64,000 nt of DNA. Source: Terrirubrum flagellatum. Its GTDB lineage: Bacteria; Pseudomonadota; Alphaproteobacteria; Rhizobiales; Beijerinckiaceae. The notes under the pieces were generated by a model. It did not search any database and was not told the DNA's origin. It saw only the letters and a list, made by a program, of their open reading frames with translations. The DNA lies in the NCBI RefSeq assembly GCF_022059845.1, contig NZ_CP091851.1, forward strand, positions 3,038,001-3,102,000. Reading direction: 5' to 3'. Numbering within the stretch: the first letter of the stretch is position 1; every line of letters starts with the position of its first letter. Both the position numbers and the translations under genes were made by a program. Shown here in pieces: positions 62,617 through 64,000 of the stretch.

Positions 62617-63564
62617 ATGGATGGCGTAGCGCTCAATCCGGCTCCGAAGGCGGCCCCGCTGCGCCGCCTTGCGGATGCCGTCGGCGATATATCCGAGAGC
62701 CGATACTGGGCGTGGTATCTGCTGGCGCCAAGCCTCGTTCTCATTTGCGCGGTGGTGCTCTATCCGACGTTGTGGGGCATCGGGCTGAGCTTCCGCGAAA
62801 TGCGGCTCAACCGCCTTGATCTCGGAACCGGCTTCGTCGGCCTGAAACATTATCAGGCGATGCTCGACGATCCCGTGTTCTGGCTGTCGCTGCGCAACAC
62901 CATTGTCTGGACGACCGGCGCCGTGATTGGCGAGCTTGCGCTCGGTCTCGCCGCCGCGCTGCTGATCAACCGCGATCTGCCGGGCTTCCGGCTCGCCTCG
63001 GTTCTCATCCTGCTGCCATGGTTTCTGCCGAACGTCGTCGCCGGCCACATGTGGGCGCTGATGCTCGATCCGCGGCTCGGCGTCATCAACGATCTTCTCG
63101 TGAAGGCAGGCCTTCTCACGGGATATAAGGCCTGGTTCGCCGATCCCGACACGGCGCTCGCATCTGCGCTGGTGGTCGAAATCTGGCACGGATTTCCCTT
63201 CTTTGCGCTGCTGCTGCTTGCGGGCTTGAAAGCCATTCCGCAGGATCTTTACGAAGCCGCGGCGATCGACGGCGCCGGCGCCGTCAGGCAGTTTCGCCAT
63301 GTGACGCTGCCGCAGCTCAACACGATCATCGTCGCCGCCGTGGTTTTGCGCGTCATCAGCCTCGTCAATTCGCCTGATATCATTCTCATTCTGACCGGCG
63401 GCGGCCCCGGCCGCTCCACGCTCGTCCTGTCGCTGCACGCATTCCTGAAAGTGAACAAGGAATTCAATTTCGGCGCCGGAAGCGCCATCGCCGTGCTGCT
63501 GTTCATTCTGCTGATGGCGTTTTCCTATCTCTATGTCCGTCTCTCCAACGTGATGAAGGACTAG
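62617..63564 (+). CDS. ABC transporter permease, CUT1 (MalF/UgpA-like)
   Basis: A 315-residue permease with six or seven helices: WAWYLLAPSLVLICAVVLYPT starts the first. The EAA loop, EAAAIDGAGAVRQFRHVTLPQLNTIIVAA, is of the CUT1 type, followed by ILILTGGGPGRSTLVLSLHAF, a signature of sugar and glycerol-phosphate permeases. It works with the binding protein at 59340-60578 and the next permease. Starts 3 bp after the second enolase-like gene. Confidence 0.93.
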   Translation: MDGVALNPAPKAAPLRRLADAVGDISESRYWAWYLLAPSLVLICAVVLYPTLWGIGLSFREMRLNRLDLGTGFVGLKHYQAMLDDPVFWLSLRNTIVWTTGAVIGELALGLAAALLINRDLPGFRLASVLILLPWFLPNVVAGHMWALMLDPRLGVINDLLVKAGLLTGYKAWFADPDTALASALVVEIWHGFPFFALLLLAGLKAIPQDLYEAAAIDGAGAVRQFRHVTLPQLNTIIVAAVVLRVISLVNSPDIILILTGGGPGRSTLVLSLHAFLKVNKEFNFGAGSAIAVLLFILLMAFSYLYVRLSNVMKD

Positions 63565-63566
63565 GG

Positions 63567-64000
63567 ATGGCCCGCCTCCGCAACGTCTCCAGCATGTCCG
63601 GCCGCAAGCGCATCGGCGATATCCTTGCGACGATCGCTGTCGCGGCGATCGTCGCCTTCTCGATCTTCCCGATCGCCTGGACGCTTCTGGTCTCGCTGAA
63701 GCCGGAGGAGGATATCGTCACCGCGACCATGTCCTACATTCCGCGGCGCGTGACCTTCGAGAATTATATCGCGATCTGGACGCGCTCGAATTTTCCGATC
63801 CTGATCGGGAACAGCGCCGTGGTGACGACGATCACCGTGGCGCTTTGCACGATCGTCGGAACGCTCGCGTCTTACGCTGTGACGCGCTTCCGCTTCGCCG
63901 GGCGGCGCAGGCTGATGATGTTCTATCTCGTCGTCCGCATGTTTCCGGCGGTGATGATCATTATTCCACTGTTCGTCATCATGCGCGGCTTCGGGTTGCT
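63567..64000 (+). CDS. ABC transporter permease, CUT1 (MalG/UgpE-like), 5' part
   Basis: The first 144 residues of a permease, running off the window's right edge. They begin MARLRNVSSMSGRKRIGDIL and include FSIFPIAWTLLVSLKPEEDI, VTFENYIAIWTRSNFP, IGNSAVVTTITVALCTIVGTLA and SYAVTRFRFAGRRRLMM: the MalG/UgpE/AraQ pattern with three helices visible. ATG 63567 lies 2 bp after the upstream stop, so translation is coupled. The ATPase is expected further right. Confidence 0.93.
   Translation, partial: MARLRNVSSMSGRKRIGDILATIAVAAIVAFSIFPIAWTLLVSLKPEEDIVTATMSYIPRRVTFENYIAIWTRSNFPILIGNSAVVTTITVALCTIVGTLASYAVTRFRFAGRRRLMMFYLVVRMFPAVMIIIPLFVIMRGFGL

Noticed and set aside
62095-63438. Open minus-strand frame of 447 codons
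   Set aside because: Antisense to the second enolase-like gene and the CUT1 permease; composition is shadow-like.

Overview
The window is GC-rich chromosomal DNA of an alphaproteobacterium, most likely of the order Hyphomicrobiales (Rhizobiales). Support comes from the gene families (DUF1192, extensin-like lipoprotein, UbiK/BMFP, separate PurS and PurQ), from three ethylmalonyl-CoA pathway genes, and from GTCAT...ATGAC double-hairpin intergenic repeats of a type I associate with this group. I see no rRNA, CRISPR array, transposase or phage module.

0-24 kb is mostly housekeeping, with small accessory pairs. It holds the 3' part of an isocitrate/isopropylmalate dehydrogenase-family gene, tRNA-Ile2(CAU), a TadG-like von Willebrand protein, a solitary TRAP binding protein, EttA, an AbrB/PIN toxin-antitoxin pair with a clear palindromic operator, a ceramide glucosyltransferase-like enzyme, an extensin-like lipoprotein and initiator tRNA-fMet with promoter and terminator. 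PrmB, a quinone oxidoreductase, UbiK, two tandem chemoreceptors, a YbjN-proC pair, a TetR regulator, purS-purQ, a HigBA pair and an unidentified structured RNA behind a near-consensus promoter follow, then an MFS transporter and proline iminopeptidase.

24-41 kb carries ethylmalonyl-CoA mutase (ecm/meaA), crotonyl-CoA carboxylase/reductase (ccr) and a methylsuccinyl-CoA dehydrogenase (mcd). These are three dedicated enzymes of the acetyl-CoA assimilation route that replaces the glyoxylate shunt. They are spread over 14 kb among an outer-membrane barrel, an ABC exporter, a DCC thiol oxidoreductase, a Uma2 nuclease-like protein, a Rieske oxygenase, BrkB and a DMT transporter. 41-45 kb has a cpdB-TRAP binding protein pair, tRNA-Ala(CGC) and a DUF3489 protein.

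45.6-56.9 kb is a catabolic locus: a divergent DapA-like lyase and PuuC-like aldehyde dehydrogenase, a PuuR-like XRE-cupin regulator, a complete spermidine/putrescine-type ABC importer, and three flavin oxidases (GlcD-like, LldD-like, PuuB/DadA-like). It probably imports and oxidises an amine- or amino acid-like compound that also yields 2-hydroxy acids; the substrate is unknown. 57.35-64 kb is a second catabolic locus, for a sugar or sugar acid: a GntR regulator with an 8-bp-arm operator, two different enolase-superfamily enzymes, a PhyH-type dioxygenase and a CUT1 ABC importer that runs off the window. Between the two lies a decayed C-terminal fragment of a xanthine dehydrogenase-family molybdenum subunit.

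Two dispersed repeat families are present: five copies of a double-hairpin GTCAT/ATGAC element, and three copies of a ~115-140 bp element built of two palindromes.
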